Source: Caldilineaceae bacterium
Lineage (GTDB): Bacteria > Chloroflexota > Anaerolineae > Caldilineales > Caldilineaceae
Length of the DNA stretch: 64,000 nucleotides
Assembly: GCA_026645575.1 (NCBI GenBank)
Contig: JAPKMW010000009.1
Location: 104,608 to 168,607 of the forward strand
Direction: 5' to 3'
Each line of letters begins with the position of its first letter. The first letter of the stretch is position 1. The notes under the pieces were generated by a model. It did not search any database and was not told where the DNA came from. It worked only from the letters and a program-made list of their open reading frames with translations. Below, in pieces: positions 1 to 8,353 of the stretch. A program made the translations under genes and the position numbers.

Positions 1-1
1 C

Positions 2-1060
2 ACCTTTCTCTGGCGCGACCCTGGTAACACCGCCAGTGTTGTCGTCATTCAAGATTGGGGCGCTGACGGTATCTATGAACACTTCATGACCCAGTTGCCG
101 GGCGCCGATTTGTGGTTCAAAACACGTATCATGCGCAGCGACACCCGCACGACCTATCAACTGGCGCCCATGCCGCCATCCGATCCGACCAAGCCCATTC
201 CCTATCAGCTTGATCCGCTCAACCCCTATGTTCATACTGCCTTTTTGAGTGAAGAAGGCAATCACATTCGCTTCTCTTTACTGGAGCTACCCGATGCCCC
301 GAAGCAACCCTGGCAGAATAGCAATGCGCCGAGCGGAACTGTACGTCTCTACCACCTACCGGCGGACGGTCGGCGGGCGTGGGTCTATCTGGCGGCGACG
401 GTGGCGGAAACAGGGATTTACGACTTACCGGGGCGACTGGGCGGCTATCCGTTGCTTGTGGTTTTTGACGGGCGCTTGTACAAGGATATGCTGAAGGTTC
501 CTGCCATGTTGGATCACCTGGTGGCGACCGGGCAGATTCCACCGCTTATCGCCCTTTTTGTGGACAACCCCAATCGACAAGAGTTAGTCTGTGATCCCGC
601 CTTCGCCGACTACATGGCGCACCAGGTCATGCCCTGGCTTTATGAGCATTTCCCCGTGACCCACAACCCCGCGCAAACGGTGATCGCCGGTTCCAGCTAT
701 GGTGGTCTGGCGGCGGCCTATCTGGGGTTGCGCCACCCGCAGCGCTTCGGTAAGGTTTTATCACAGACGGGTTGGTTCCGCTGGCGACCGGAGGGGGACC
801 CTGAATTTCACTGGTTGGCGCGCCAATACGCGCAATCGCCTACGCTGCCTTTGCGCTTTTACCTGGATGTTGGTAATCTAGAGGTCGCACAGATGCTCGA
901 TGACGGCCCCACTCAACTGGCCGCCAATCGCTACCTACGCAATGTTCTATTGGCCCAAGGTTACTCTGTACAGTATGTCGAATACAGCGGCGGTCACGAC
1001 TATAGCAGCTTGGCATCACCTCTCTTTGCTGCTCTGCACCATATGTTTACCGAAAACTGA
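2..1060 (+). CDS. Enterochelin esterase-like alpha/beta hydrolase, 5' partial
   Basis: The reading frame is open from base 2, and the residues before the first ATG (86) continue a typical esterase N-terminal domain (TFLWRDPGN, then VVVIQDWGADG). The true start therefore lies upstream of the window. The C-terminal half is an alpha/beta hydrolase of the esterase D / enterochelin esterase (Fes) type. It has the nucleophile elbow GSSYGG at about 689-706 (catalytic Ser), a likely acidic residue in YLDVGNLE near 860, and the catalytic His in GGHDYSS near 991-1005. Fes proteins hydrolyse ester bonds of ferric siderophores, but many homologues act on other esters and no siderophore gene is visible here. 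The hydrolase fold is secure and the substrate is unknown. It is followed after 90 bases by a dehydrogenase on the same strand. Confidence 0.85.
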   Translation, partial: TFLWRDPGNTASVVVIQDWGADGIYEHFMTQLPGADLWFKTRIMRSDTRTTYQLAPMPPSDPTKPIPYQLDPLNPYVHTAFLSEEGNHIRFSLLELPDAPKQPWQNSNAPSGTVRLYHLPADGRRAWVYLAATVAETGIYDLPGRLGGYPLLVVFDGRLYKDMLKVPAMLDHLVATGQIPPLIALFVDNPNRQELVCDPAFADYMAHQVMPWLYEHFPVTHNPAQTVIAGSSYGGLAAAYLGLRHPQRFGKVLSQTGWFRWRPEGDPEFHWLARQYAQSPTLPLRFYLDVGNLEVAQMLDDGPTQLAANRYLRNVLLAQGYSVQYVEYSGGHDYSSLASPLFAALHHMFTEN

Positions 1061-1150
1061 TCGAAACTTACAGTAACATTGTGGCGTCATAGAACCTTAC
1101 AATCGATTATTCATTCCTGTGCTTTAGCGATTCTAATGGACGAAGAACCT

Positions 1151-2110
1151 ATGCCAACTGTGCCTTTTTTCACCAACCTTGCCCCAGAGACGGCTGCGCT
1201 GCTCACCCAATATGCGCCTGCCGACTTTGCCGTCACCGTCTACCCGGCCACAATGCCGGATAGCGAAAAGCTGCCCATCGTCGCCGCTGCCGATTTTTTG
1301 ATTCTCTTTCCCGGCTATCTTAGTGAACCGGTTTTGCGCGCCGCCCATAATGTCAAGCTGATCCAACTCGTGAGCGTCGGCTTTGACCGCATGGATCTCA
1401 AACTCTGTCGCGAACTAGGCATCCCGGTCGCCAACAACGGCGGCACGAATGCACTGGATGTCACCGAACACACCGTCGCCCTCATCCTGGCCTTCTACCG
1501 GCGGTTGGTGGAGATGAACGCCACCGTGCGCGCCAACCAGTGGAGCGCCATCGATTCCGGCGCCACCACCTACTGTATTGACGGCAAAACCGTGGGCATT
1601 GTCGGTCTTGGTCAGATTGGGCAGCGCGTCGCCCGCTTGTTGGGCGCCTTTGGCGCTAAAATCCTCTACTATGATCCCTATCCACCAGCGCCATCCATTG
1701 CCCATGATCTCAAGGCGCAGCGGGTGACACTAGAAGAACTGTTCAAAAAATCTGACATTGTCACGTTGCATATGCCCTTAAATGAAGGGACGCGCAGTCT
1801 GGTCAATGAACGCCTGCTGGCTTTGATGAAACCCACGGCTCTGCTGGTCAACACTTGTCGCGGGCCGGTGGTCGATGAAGCGGCATTGACCACGGTGCTA
1901 CGGGAACGGCGCATTGCTGGCGCAGCCCTTGATGTCTTAGAACAAGAACCGCCCGATCCAGCCAACCCACTCTTGCAATTGGACAACGTCATCTTCACCC
2001 CCCACACCGCCGGCGTCACCCGCGACACCTGGCCGCGGCGGGGCAAATTCATCTTTGAAAACCTGCAACGCGTTTGGCAGGGGGAAGCCCCTCTTGCCGC
2101 GATCTTATAA
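1151..2110 (+). CDS. D-isomer-specific 2-hydroxyacid dehydrogenase
   Basis: A 319-residue NAD(P)-dependent oxidoreductase that interconverts a 2-oxo acid and its D-2-hydroxy acid. The Rossmann motif GLGQIGQ is at about residues 151-157. The catalytic Arg (NTCRGPVVD, residue 237), Glu (LEQEPP, residue 266) and His (TPHTAG, residue 285) are all present in the usual order and spacing. The frame is open back to a TTG at 1079, and ATGs occur at 1136 and 1151. I prefer 1151 (MPTVPFF) because the protein then begins like its family and has a GAAGAA stretch just upstream. Alternative substrates include glyoxylate/hydroxypyruvate, phosphoglycerate or lactate; the residues seen do not decide between them. 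It does not look functionally tied to the polysaccharide locus. Confidence 0.9.
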   Translation: MPTVPFFTNLAPETAALLTQYAPADFAVTVYPATMPDSEKLPIVAAADFLILFPGYLSEPVLRAAHNVKLIQLVSVGFDRMDLKLCRELGIPVANNGGTNALDVTEHTVALILAFYRRLVEMNATVRANQWSAIDSGATTYCIDGKTVGIVGLGQIGQRVARLLGAFGAKILYYDPYPPAPSIAHDLKAQRVTLEELFKKSDIVTLHMPLNEGTRSLVNERLLALMKPTALLVNTCRGPVVDEAALTTVLRERRIAGAALDVLEQEPPDPANPLLQLDNVIFTPHTAGVTRDTWPRRGKFIFENLQRVWQGEAPLAAIL

Positions 2111-2165
2111 GCGCCGGAATTTGCCCAACTCATCAACCCTTGTTATGCTGGCGTAAGTTAACCAA

Positions 2166-2246
2166 AGGGTGTTGCCCACGGATAAAGACCAGGGCAACAC
2201 CCTTATGCTTGTCCGCCGTTTGCCGGCTTCCCGGCAAGACGGACAA
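2166..2246. terminator. Two consecutive hairpins between the dehydrogenase and the MFS gene
   Basis: A perfect 12-base inverted repeat (AGGGTGTTGCCC, 2166-2177, with its complement at 2192-2203) is followed by a second hairpin at about 2209-2246 (TTGTCCG...TTTGCCGG against CCGGCAA...GGACAA). They lie between two + strand genes. Without a clear T-run they could be attenuator, terminator or mobile palindromes, so the terminator label is tentative. Confidence 0.45.
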
Positions 2247-2282
2247 TGCGACTGTAGACTAGACGACTACGGACTCTACCTT

Positions 2283-4535
2283 ATGACCAAAGAACCAACG
2301 ACGGTTGAAAAGTTGCGCGGCTTGCGCTGGAGCATCGCACTCAATGCAGCGAATACAGTGTTTGTCCAATTCACCTATTTTGGCTCAGCCTTTGTCCTCT
2401 TTCTGGATCGGCTGGGATTGAGCAAGGCCGACATTGGCTTTATCCTCTCCCTGGTGCCCTTCTCCAACCTGCTGGCAATCTGGATTGCACCCATCGCCGC
2501 CCGCTATGGCTACAAACGCACCTTTGTCCTGTTCTGGGGTATGCGCAAGCTGATCACGATTCTGCTATTGCTAACGCCCTGGGTGGTGAGTCAGTGGGGC
2601 GCCGGCGCCGCCTTTGCCTTTGTGGCGAGTGTGGTGGGTCTCTTTGCTGCCTTCCGCACCGTCGAGGAGACGGCCTATTACCCCTGGTATCAAGAATATG
2701 TCCCTAACAGTGTGCGCGGCAAATATACGGCCAATAGCACTATTGCCACGGCGTTGGTTGGCGTTATCTCGGTGGCCGTCGCCGGCTGGGTAATTGAAGT
2801 TTATGCCGATCTCTTTGGCTTTATGGCGCTGATCACCGTCGGCGTGATCTTTGGGTTGATCTCGACCTGGTGTGCTCTTTTTATCCCCGGTGGTGCGCCC
2901 ATCCAGCCGGATGAAAGCCAACCTAAGGTGCAGCGGGATCTGCGCGGCGCCCTGCGCGACCCCGATTTCCTGCGCTACTTGATTGGTCTGGCTTTAATCA
3001 CTTTAGGCACCGTCCCAATTGCGTCGTTCTTGCCCCTTTTTCTGGAAGAACAGGTTGGCCTGAGTTCCGGCAGCGCGATTTTGGTGCAGATGGGCAGCTT
3101 GCTCGGCACCATCTCCTCCAGCTTTCTCTGGGGGTGGGCAGCGGATCGCTACGGCGGTCGCCCTGTGATGTTGACCGGCGTCATCTCTTTTGTGATCATG
3201 CCCTTTTGCTGGTGGTTGATCCCGCGTGGGACGACGTTTGGCCTGCCGCTGGCTCTGAGTATTGCTTTTCTTCAAGGGTTAGCCAACCTGGGCTGGGGCA
3301 TCGGCGCCACCCGGCTGCTCTTTGGCAGCGTCGTGCCCAAAGAAAAGAACGTGGACTATCTGGCGATCTGGTTTGCCTGGGCCGGCATCACCGCCGGGTT
3401 GAGTCAGTTGGCCGGTGGTTGGATTTTGGACGCCGGGCGCAGCATCAGTGGTGAATTTTACTTTTTTACTCTTGATCCCTATGTCCCCCTCTTTGTGCTG
3501 GCAATTGTGGCGCCGCTCTTGAGCCTCTTCCTACTGGCTGCCATTCGTGGCGACAGTGCGGTGAGCATGGGGCAATTCGCCGGTCTCTTCCTGCGTGGCA
3601 ACCCCTTTATGGCCGCCACCTCGCTGGTGAAGTTCTACTCGGCCCGTGACGAATACACCACAGTGCGCACCACCGAACGGCTGGGCCAGGCGCGCAGCAC
3701 CCTGGCCGTCCACGAGTTGCTGGAAGCGCTCTCGGATCCCCGTTTTAATGTCCGCTTTGAAGCGATCCAGGCGGCGGCGCGTATGAAACCGGATACGCAA
3801 CTGACCGCAGCGCTGGTTAAAATTCTGCTCGGTAAAAACCCAGCGCTTAGTGTGATGGCGGCGTGGGCCATTGGGCGGATTGGTGATCGCAACGCGGCGG
3901 ATGCGCTCTGGCAGGGGCTAAACTCCCCCTACAAATCGGTGCGGATGCACTGTGTTCGTTCGCTGGGGACGCTGGGGGATCGGCGCTCCGGCAAATTGTT
4001 GCTGGAACGGTTGGAGAGCGAAACCGATGAAGGCTTGCAACTGGCCTACGCCTCGGCGCTGGGCGGATTGCGGGTGAGCAAGGCCGCTTTTCGCCTGCTC
4101 GATCTGCTCTATAGTAGCAATGACGATGAGGCGCGCCTGGAACTGGCGTTGGCCCTCTCACGCATTGTGGGCGACGAACGCTTTTTTATCCAACTCTGGC
4201 GCAGTACACGGAGCGAAGCCGGCACCGCACTGGCACAAACCGTCGAAACGCTCAAGAAAAAATGGATCCGCTGGAACAAGCCAGTTGCCGACGAGAGCGA
4301 ACTGAGTGCGCTCCTGACCACTTGTGCTGTTGCCTTTGCTGGTAATAACCTGGCCGAAGGCACAGCCCAGTTACATACCTTTTTAGAGACCGCACCGCTC
4401 GATACCTGCGAATTTATCAATACCGCAGTTTGTCAAGAGTGCGCCACGCGGTTGGCCGAATTTGGTGATTCGCGGCAGGAGTATCTAATTTTGGCCATTC
4501 ATGCGTTGAACGAATGTCTAGGCCGGAGCAGTTAA
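2283..4535 (+). CDS. MFS transporter fused to C-terminal HEAT-repeat domain
   Basis: A 750-residue protein starting at ATG 2283 (MTKEPTTVEKL). The frame extends upstream to 2169, but that part crosses the intergenic hairpins and is not family-like. Roughly residues 20-430 form a major facilitator domain of about 12 hydrophobic helices, with the cytoplasmic loop residues AARYGYKR after helix 2 and AADRYGGR in the second half. From about residue 460 the chain becomes soluble and carries repeated helical units (ALSDPRFNVRFEAIQAAARM, then similar units beginning ALWQGLNSPYKSVRMHCVRSL) typical of PBS-lyase HEAT-like repeats. The transported substrate is unknown. The HEAT tail suggests a cytoplasmic protein-binding or sensing role (inference). 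The stop codon runs into a hairpin. Confidence 0.85.
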   Translation: MTKEPTTVEKLRGLRWSIALNAANTVFVQFTYFGSAFVLFLDRLGLSKADIGFILSLVPFSNLLAIWIAPIAARYGYKRTFVLFWGMRKLITILLLLTPWVVSQWGAGAAFAFVASVVGLFAAFRTVEETAYYPWYQEYVPNSVRGKYTANSTIATALVGVISVAVAGWVIEVYADLFGFMALITVGVIFGLISTWCALFIPGGAPIQPDESQPKVQRDLRGALRDPDFLRYLIGLALITLGTVPIASFLPLFLEEQVGLSSGSAILVQMGSLLGTISSSFLWGWAADRYGGRPVMLTGVISFVIMPFCWWLIPRGTTFGLPLALSIAFLQGLANLGWGIGATRLLFGSVVPKEKNVDYLAIWFAWAGITAGLSQLAGGWILDAGRSISGEFYFFTLDPYVPLFVLAIVAPLLSLFLLAAIRGDSAVSMGQFAGLFLRGNPFMAATSLVKFYSARDEYTTVRTTERLGQARSTLAVHELLEALSDPRFNVRFEAIQAAARMKPDTQLTAALVKILLGKNPALSVMAAWAIGRIGDRNAADALWQGLNSPYKSVRMHCVRSLGTLGDRRSGKLLLERLESETDEGLQLAYASALGGLRVSKAAFRLLDLLYSSNDDEARLELALALSRIVGDERFFIQLWRSTRSEAGTALAQTVETLKKKWIRWNKPVADESELSALLTTCAVAFAGNNLAEGTAQLHTFLETAPLDTCEFINTAVCQECATRLAEFGDSRQEYLILAIHALNECLGRSS

Positions 4536-4576
4536 AGGCTTCGGTGCGGTTACAGTCATAGCGCACCGATGCCTTT
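4534..4576. terminator. Bidirectional hairpin between convergent genes
   Basis: AAAGGCTTCGGTGCG (4534-4548) pairs with CGCACCGATGCCTTT (4562-4576), with a three-base internal mismatch. The flanking A and T runs make it a plausible rho-independent terminator for both the + strand MFS gene and the - strand lipoprotein gene, whose stop codons flank it. Confidence 0.7.
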
Positions 4577-4578
4577 AA

Positions 4579-6396
4579 CTACGCCTCAGGTTCGACCAAC
4601 ACCAGATCTGCGATAATGGTTTGATAAAACGCCTCAAGATCGGCATTGTCCAACGGTGAGAAGGTCAGGTCGTAGAGCCGGTCATTGTGGACAATCAACA
4701 CACGACGGTTGAGATCCTGCCCCGGCACATTGTCGAGAATGACGGCCTGTTCACCGGCAATCTCAGCCGTGCTCCGTTGGAGATCGAAGCCGGCCATCTC
4801 GGCCACAATTTCGGCGGCAACCTGCTCGGCGGTGCGCCCTTCAGCGGCGGTAACGACAATGGCGAGACGCGGATCGGTCACGTTGAGCAGCGACTCTTTG
4901 GCGACGACAATCCCGGTCGGGTCAGTGTCAAAGACCGTGTAGCTGGCGGGTACCAGGAGACAAAACCCTCGGTTGAAATCCCGCACTGTTGCCAGGTCAT
5001 CCTGTGCTTCCGGGCATTGACCGGCGGTGGCCTCATTCGCTGTCAGATTGCCCGCCTGCCAAAGCCTTGTCCACAGGGCAGCGGCCCAGTCGTTAACATC
5101 GGCGCCCTCGGCTTCGCTCAACGGCTGTGTGCCTTTGCCATCGATATAGTTGTCATCAACGTAGAACGGCGCCCGCTCATGGAGCCAGGTGTCAAAGGGC
5201 GTCAGTTCTTCACTGGTCAGCCAACTGCCAGTCGAATTGACCCAGTCCCCGCCTTCACACAAGCGCTCCTCGGCATAGGCATAGCCATAGCTCAACACCG
5301 TCAGGTGGCGGCAGATGTTCTTCTGGCTGTAATCCTGGCCTACATGCCAACTCAATGCCGTCGCCATCGTTGCACTGACCCGGTTGCCGGCCAGTTCGGC
5401 GTGACGGGTGCGCGCCCAGGCCAGGATCGCTCGTTGCCAATCTTCACCACTCACACTGCCCATACCTTCAAAGGTGATGCGTTCGGTTTCTGTTTCATAG
5501 ACAAAGGGCGCGAAATGGTCGCGCAGATATTCCCATTCCAGATAGACCGCCTTGCCCATGTCCCGGTTGGTCATCGTACCGTCACAGGCGCCAATACCGG
5601 CTTCAATCGGCGTGCCCAATTGCAACACGGCGCACTTGCTGGTGTCATTGCTGCCAATGGCGGCGGGGCCTTCGTAGCGTAGACCGGCCAGGGACTCGCC
5701 CCCCATCGCTTCCATCGCCACCAGTTGCGCCCAGCGACCGATCATTTGCTGCTCTTCCGGCGTGGCAACAGTTGTGCCGCTACCCACCAGACGGATCGAT
5801 CCGTAGTCAGTCTCGGCGTCAAAGGGGGCATAGTGGCTGACCCACTCCTGTAGCACTGTCTGGCGCGCCGGGGTGACAAAGTGACCGCTAATGCGGGGTT
5901 GATCCCCAGACAAACCAAAGGCCACCCCTTCGGCGCCGATCAGCGCTTCCATCGTCTCGCCGTTGTCCACTGTACCACCCCAAGCCAACAGATAGTCATC
6001 CACATTGACCTCCGGCGCCGCCGCGACGCGATAACGATAGCCGCCTTCGTCGCTGTGCAACACATATTCCTGACCATTCATTGCGAAGGTCATCTTGTAG
6101 CCAGGGATCAGGATCTTGGTGCAGGGTTCGTTGGGTCGAGCAACGCCCAGGCAGCCGTCAAACGTAGCCGCCTCGAACTTGATAATTTCAATGGTGGCTG
6201 GATCGATAGCCAACTGCTTGCCCAACAAGGCGCGCATGGCTTCGGCAGTCGCCGGCACAGCCATCTGTTCCACCGGCGTACTCGCTGGATTATCGGCTGG
6301 CGGCTGAATTGGCGGCATCACACAAGCGGTCAATAGCCCGGCCAACAAAAAGGCGGATAGGGGGGCTGCTAGGTTTGCCGTAAATCGGAAACGCAT
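4579..6396 (-). CDS. Secreted lipoprotein of unknown function
   Basis: A 605-residue protein. The start at 6396 is chosen because AAGGAG sits seven bases upstream and a textbook lipoprotein signal follows (MRFRF, hydrophobic stretch, lipobox LTAC with Cys25). It is predicted to be exported and anchored through a diacylglyceryl-Cys. After the Cys comes a short Pro-rich linker (MPPIQPPADNPASTPVEQM), then a long soluble region with no fold I recognise. The last ~150 residues (from about QDDLATVRDFNRGFCLLVPAS) resemble a beta-rich module common in Chloroflexota lipoproteins, but I cannot name it. It is at the distal end of the - strand block and is separated from the next gene by a cluster of hairpins, so it may be its own transcription unit. 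Confidence 0.75.
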   Translation of the reverse strand: MRFRFTANLAAPLSAFLLAGLLTACVMPPIQPPADNPASTPVEQMAVPATAEAMRALLGKQLAIDPATIEIIKFEAATFDGCLGVARPNEPCTKILIPGYKMTFAMNGQEYVLHSDEGGYRYRVAAAPEVNVDDYLLAWGGTVDNGETMEALIGAEGVAFGLSGDQPRISGHFVTPARQTVLQEWVSHYAPFDAETDYGSIRLVGSGTTVATPEEQQMIGRWAQLVAMEAMGGESLAGLRYEGPAAIGSNDTSKCAVLQLGTPIEAGIGACDGTMTNRDMGKAVYLEWEYLRDHFAPFVYETETERITFEGMGSVSGEDWQRAILAWARTRHAELAGNRVSATMATALSWHVGQDYSQKNICRHLTVLSYGYAYAEERLCEGGDWVNSTGSWLTSEELTPFDTWLHERAPFYVDDNYIDGKGTQPLSEAEGADVNDWAAALWTRLWQAGNLTANEATAGQCPEAQDDLATVRDFNRGFCLLVPASYTVFDTDPTGIVVAKESLLNVTDPRLAIVVTAAEGRTAEQVAAEIVAEMAGFDLQRSTAEIAGEQAVILDNVPGQDLNRRVLIVHNDRLYDLTFSPLDNADLEAFYQTIIADLVLVEPEA

Positions 6397-6443
6397 TGTT
6401 GTACTCCTTGATTCAAACAATTACCTGAGAATTTTGTGAAAGC

Positions 6444-6567
6444 CACGGAGTGGCGGCGGCTGACGGTAGACCGGTCTTTTAAGCCGGTCTATGGGTTCCG
6501 ATTACGGGGGGGCGCGGTTGGGGACGAGGGTTGAAACCCTCGGCTACCCTCAGTCGTCACTCCGTGA
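6444..6567. repeat. Compound palindrome cluster (nested hairpins)
   Basis: Three nested or adjacent inverted repeats lie between two - strand genes. An outer CACGGAGTG is at about 6444-6452, with its complement at 6559-6567. An inner AGACCGG (6468-6474) pairs with CCGGTCT (6484-6490). A tight CGAGGGTT-GA-AACCCTCG hairpin is at 6525-6542. The shape suggests a mobile intergenic repeat, possibly also acting as a terminator for the LysM gene. Confidence 0.6.
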
Positions 6568-6577
6568 CTGGTTCCGA

Positions 6578-7942
6578 CTACTGCGGCGATTGGGTGACCT
6601 GGGTCGAGCCGGGTTCAGCCAGTACCCAGCAACTGCCAACCGTGTCATCGGGGCAAACCACCCGCCACCATTGCTGATCCACGCTGGCGCCGGTGACACG
6701 GGCGATCATGCCGCCGGCAATGTTGCCGATCACCGGTGCGTCCGGGCGGGGGGCGTTGTGGATGGCAATGTCGGCCTGGGCCATGACAAATTGTACAGGG
6801 GTTAGCACCACCCCATCACCGGCAAGATCATCGATACTGTCATCGATACTGGGCGCCGCCAACGTAAAGCCGGTGCTGATCTGGTTGATGCGCACACTAT
6901 AGGCGCCTGCCGGCAGACCGCTGGTTGCTAACACTACACGCTGCTCAAAGGGGGTCAGCACCGCCGCACAGCGGCGGTTGGCATAGCGCGCCGTGGTCAG
7001 ACGCAAGCGAAAGGTATTGCCTTCTCGCACTTGCTGAACATTGGCGACATAGGTACAGGCATCGGGCAATTGACCGCGAATCACGGCTTGCACCTGCACC
7101 GGGAAGGATTCCAACGTCTCGACCGTGAGCAGTTCCAGCACCGCTTCGCCGCCATCATTGATCGGCCCGTTGCCAGGGGTAACAATCGTCACTTGCAGGG
7201 TAAAGTTGGCTGCTCCTTGCCCCGTATTGATTACCTCGACCGTGTAGTCGCCAGTGGTGGGCAGGCGCCCCGTCCAATTTTGGATGATGCCATCCGCGCC
7301 GGCCAGGTTGCCGCCGTCGGGGGTCAACACCGTGATATAGGTGAAGGCGCTGGGTGTCACCAGATTGACCGTCATCTCCTGACCAGCGGTGGCGCGCAAA
7401 ACGTAGCGTTTGGGCGCGTTCGCAATGGAAAAGCCATCAACTGTGGCCGAGGTCGCACCCGGTGCAAAGCGGATCCGCTCCGGTCTGCCGGTTGCGGGGT
7501 CGCCCGGACTGCTTGCCCCTGGAATCAGCAACCGTTGCCCCACATAAATCGTGTCGGAGCGCAGGTTGTTGGCCGCTTTGATCGCCGCCACGGTGCTACC
7601 ATAGCGCTGGGCAATGCGGTAGAGCGTTTCCCCCCGCTGCACGACATGGGTGATCGGAGTACCTGGATTGTTGACCACCGGCAGCAACAGGCGCTGCCCA
7701 ACATAGATCCTGGTCGAAGGCAGGCTATTGTACTCGACCAACGCCGCTACCGTTGTTCCATACCGTCTGGCAATGGCAGAGAGGGTATCCCCCGGCTGTA
7801 CAACGTAGACCGCTTCGCCGTCGGCTACCTGCTGTGGCGCGGCCAGGAGCGGCTCTGTTGCCCAAGTCAATCCCGGCACAGCCAGACTGATGCAGAAAAA
7901 GAAGAGCAGGGCAAGGCGCAGCGGACGAAAATAATTGTTCAT
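6578..7942 (-). CDS. Secreted protein with two LysM domains and a C-terminal SH3-like domain
   Basis: A 454-residue exported protein. The start at 7942 is set by AAGGAG eight bases upstream and by a signal peptide (MNNYFRPLRLALLFFFCISL, cleavage near residue 29); the longer frame to 8146 lacks these. LysM repeats lie at about residues 45-88 (YVVQPGDTLSAIARRYG) and 98-141 (HVVQRGETLYRIAQRYG). A beta-sandwich resembling a pre-peptidase C-terminal domain follows at about 155-260, and a bacterial SH3-like module (NAPRPDAPVIGNI ... WWRVVC) near the end. LysM binds peptidoglycan or other GlcNAc polymers, so it is probably a wall-bound protein outside the cell. No catalytic domain is visible. The short repeat IDDSIDD reflects a small tandem DNA repeat near 6830-6855. 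Confidence 0.87.
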   Translation of the reverse strand: MNNYFRPLRLALLFFFCISLAVPGLTWATEPLLAAPQQVADGEAVYVVQPGDTLSAIARRYGTTVAALVEYNSLPSTRIYVGQRLLLPVVNNPGTPITHVVQRGETLYRIAQRYGSTVAAIKAANNLRSDTIYVGQRLLIPGASSPGDPATGRPERIRFAPGATSATVDGFSIANAPKRYVLRATAGQEMTVNLVTPSAFTYITVLTPDGGNLAGADGIIQNWTGRLPTTGDYTVEVINTGQGAANFTLQVTIVTPGNGPINDGGEAVLELLTVETLESFPVQVQAVIRGQLPDACTYVANVQQVREGNTFRLRLTTARYANRRCAAVLTPFEQRVVLATSGLPAGAYSVRINQISTGFTLAAPSIDDSIDDLAGDGVVLTPVQFVMAQADIAIHNAPRPDAPVIGNIAGGMIARVTGASVDQQWWRVVCPDDTVGSCWVLAEPGSTQVTQSPQ

Positions 7943-8353
7943 TTCGTGACTCCTTATCAAAAAAAGAATATTTTGCTTTGTATGTCCATAAAAAGGACAA
8001 TTGCTCAAGTAAGACGAGACAGTGATTAAAATGTTCCCGAACATTGTTTCGCTGCCGTCGTGCTTATACCCCACTTTTTGATGAGTGTTGTTGATTGATT
8101 TCGGTAAACGCAGTGTCAGACACGCCCCTTGCCAACCCGATTCCAATTACCGAAATAAGTAGATAACGCTCATTCGTTGGTTGTTGGAATCTGTTGGACT
8201 TTAATGTGGTGCTTACAGGAAGGATGAGTGATGATAATGCGTGACGGGGCTGGTTTAGGGGTTATGGATTACTGTGGTGTGGAATGGCAGAGGTCGTGGT
8301 GGGTGGCAGCGTTGATCGGGGGATCATCAACGCGACTTGTGAAGGGCAATGAG
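7943..8353. promoter_or_regulatory. Upstream region of the LysM gene with operator-like palindromes
   Basis: This is 411 bases without a credible gene. Near the LysM start are two short palindromes: TGTCC-ATAAAAA-GGACA (7983-7999) and the near-perfect AATGTTCCCGAACATT (8030-8045). They have the size and symmetry of dimeric repressor sites and sit 40-105 bases upstream of the start codon. Farther out are ATTTCGGTAA (8098-8107) with its complement (8147-8156) around GTGTC-A-GACAC (8113-8123). These may form a terminator-like structure for the upstream tyrosine kinase gene. The + strand frame at 8228-8719 mostly overlaps that kinase gene and is not considered real. Confidence 0.4.

Noticed and set aside
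4687..5682. Long + strand open frame (331 codons)
   Set aside because: Antisense to the lipoprotein gene, with no ribosome site and no protein-like signature.
7031..8029. Long + strand open frame (332 codons)
   Set aside because: It lies antisense to the LysM/SH3 gene, whose domains, signal peptide and ribosome site are clear; the antisense translation has no recognisable features.
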